Source: an uncultured Phycisphaerales bacterium
GTDB lineage: Bacteria > Planctomycetota > Phycisphaerae > Tepidisphaerales > Tepidisphaeraceae
DNA length: 46,832 nucleotides
Reading direction: 5' to 3'
Assembly: GCA_903871935.1 (NCBI GenBank)
Contig: CAIQIQ010000022.1
Span: 1 to 46,832, forward strand
The notes beneath the pieces were generated by a model, which saw only the letters and a list, made by a program, of their open reading frames with translations, was not told the origin of the DNA and ran no database searches. The translations under genes were made by a program, and so were the position numbers. Numbering within the stretch: position 1 is the stretch's first letter; each line of letters starts with the position of its first letter. This document shows positions 45,912 to 46,832 of this stretch, in pieces.

Positions 45912-46697
45912 ATGGCAACCAAGACTGATGAACCGCTTTCGATTGTCGCCGTAGGCGCTCACATGGATGACTGCTGGCTGGGCATGGGCGCTCTTGCGCT
46001 CAAGGCCGCGCGTCGAGGCCATCATGTGACCATGGTCCAGGCGGTCTCGCAGTACGGCAGTTGGCCCACCGTCCAAGGCCGCGGAGCAGAGGTCGAGGCG
46101 CTGACCAAGAAGGTGACATCCGACAACGGCATCGACCTTCTCAAGCTGGGCTACGACTACATGCGCATTGAGAATAGGCCCGCCACCATCGGCCGCCTCG
46201 TCGAGGTGATTAAGGATTTGCGGCCCGATCTTCTCTTCTGCCACTGGGAAGATGATTCCAATCAGGACCATGTGGCACTGGGCGCGGTCACCCGCATCGC
46301 CGCGATGCACCAGGCGTGCTTCCAGCCGCCGGAGGATGCCGATTCACTTAAAGATGTGCGCGGCCTCTTCCAGTTTGAGATCGATTTCCAGACCCACAAC
46401 TTCAAGCCCGACACCTTCGTCGACATCACCGATGAGTTATACGATGCCCTGGAAATCGCCGCCCAGTTCGCCGATCTTTATGCCCGCAAGCCCGCCGGCG
46501 CCGGTCCCCGCAATGTGAGTCTCATCGATCATAACCGCGGCCAGCGCCAGGTCGGCATGGTGCCCTATACCGAAGAGAAGTACGCCCACGCAGTGTTGTA
46601 CGGAATCCAGGCCGGCTGCCGCTATGCCGAGGGATTCCGCACCTATTTTTCCGGCTATGGCGGCCTCGGAGGCGCCCGGCTGCTCGGAACCATTTAG
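45912..46697 (+). CDS. PIG-L/LmbE-family deacetylase
   Basis: The 261-residue protein has the zinc motif AHMDD (H17, D19-D20; usually AHPDD) and the later H120 in NQDHVALG, the expected third ligand. Family members remove acetyl groups from GlcNAc derivatives, mycothiol precursors and other amino sugars. The Pro to Met change in the first motif is uncommon but leaves the ligands. GGAG lies 5 bp before the ATG. It is divergent from the secreted proteins and 35 bp before a third UroD-like gene, with which it is probably co-transcribed. Confidence 0.9.
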   Translation: MATKTDEPLSIVAVGAHMDDCWLGMGALALKAARRGHHVTMVQAVSQYGSWPTVQGRGAEVEALTKKVTSDNGIDLLKLGYDYMRIENRPATIGRLVEVIKDLRPDLLFCHWEDDSNQDHVALGAVTRIAAMHQACFQPPEDADSLKDVRGLFQFEIDFQTHNFKPDTFVDITDELYDALEIAAQFADLYARKPAGAGPRNVSLIDHNRGQRQVGMVPYTEEKYAHAVLYGIQAGCRYAEGFRTYFSGYGGLGGARLLGTI

Positions 46698-46732
46698 CGG
46701 ATCTGAGGGGAACACAAAACAGGAGCATTTAC

Positions 46733-46832
46733 GTGAAACCTATGCCCCGCCGTCGTGTAATGAACGTCCTAAAGGGTGAGATACCCGATCGAACCCCGTT
46801 TACTGTCTACTCAGGAAAGCTGCCTCGATGCA
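46733..46832 (+). CDS. UroD-like superfamily protein, 3' end beyond window
   Basis: Only 33 codons are visible. The RRRVMNVLKGEIPDRTPFTVY start matches the first helix and strand of UroD-like proteins. A GTG start at 46733 is chosen because AGGAG lies 7 bp upstream; ATG 46742 would be 16 bp away. The conserved HxCG site cannot be checked. It would be the third member of the superfamily in this 47-kb window. Confidence 0.7.
   Translation, partial: MKPMPRRRVMNVLKGEIPDRTPFTVYSGKLPRC

Overview
The window is high-GC bacterial chromosomal DNA. It most likely comes from the phylum Planctomycetota, perhaps a Phycisphaerae-like lineage. This rests on an MJ0042-type zinc-ribbon membrane protein, several divergent UroD-like proteins, many Gfo/Idh/MocA oxidoreductases and TIM-barrel sugar isomerases, a SWIM-SNF2 helicase and abundant palindromic repeats. 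A full-length pyruvate:ferredoxin oxidoreductase points to anaerobic or micro-oxic carbon metabolism. The taxonomic call is an inference, because no rRNA gene is present.

Layout. 1-4.0 kb: the end of a YjbQ-family gene, a tandem duplicate of an aldo/keto-reductase-like gene (each copy preceded by a perfect palindrome of 44-48 bp and a promoter-like pair), a Tlc/MFS-type transporter, and a convergent HMA metal-binding protein. 4.2-6.6 kb: a zinc-ribbon/five-TM/propeller-like protein. 6.66 kb: tRNA-Arg(TCT). 6.8-14.7 kb: a carbohydrate locus with a UroD-like gene, then an AraC regulator divergent from a six-gene run (GH88 hydrolase, Gfo/Idh, TIM isomerase, SDR, KDPG aldolase, Gfo/Idh). 14.6-20 kb (minus strand): a TIM isomerase, dapF, a membrane protein, a DinB-like protein, a small coiled-coil protein with its own terminator, a zinc-ribbon protein and an M28 peptidase. 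19.9-20.9 kb: a REP-associated tyrosine transposase (RAYT) bracketed by two inverted REP doublets. 21-25.7 kb: a DHOD-like gene and nifJ. 26-32 kb: an ABC1 kinase, a nucleoside hydrolase and a SWIM-SNF2 helicase. A third REP doublet lies in the divergent promoter region before a second UroD-like gene (32.1 kb). 33.4-35.2 kb: an RbfA-like gene overlapping rtcB, behind a leader of about 230 nt with a short ORF and attenuator-like pairings. 35.3-39.5 kb: vapBC downstream of carB. 39.8-42 kb: two divergent SpoU methyltransferases and a GGQ release-factor-like protein. 42-46.8 kb: two secreted proteins (a TIM-barrel/CBM-like protein and a transglutaminase-like protein) divergent from a PIG-L deacetylase and the start of a third UroD-like gene.

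How the parts may work together. The 8.7-14.7 kb run looks like a cytoplasmic route for unsaturated uronates or oxidised sugars that ends at a KDPG-type aldolase and feeds pyruvate towards PFOR. RbfA-like, RtcB, the GGQ protein and the two rRNA-type methyltransferases form a loose translation/RNA-maintenance neighbourhood. The most notable non-coding signals are three REP doublets with spacers of similar length but unrelated sequence, the RbfA-RtcB leader, and the vapBC promoter. That promoter is a strong -35/-10 pair inside a perfect 16-bp inverted repeat that overlaps the carB stop codon and predicts a leaderless antitoxin mRNA.
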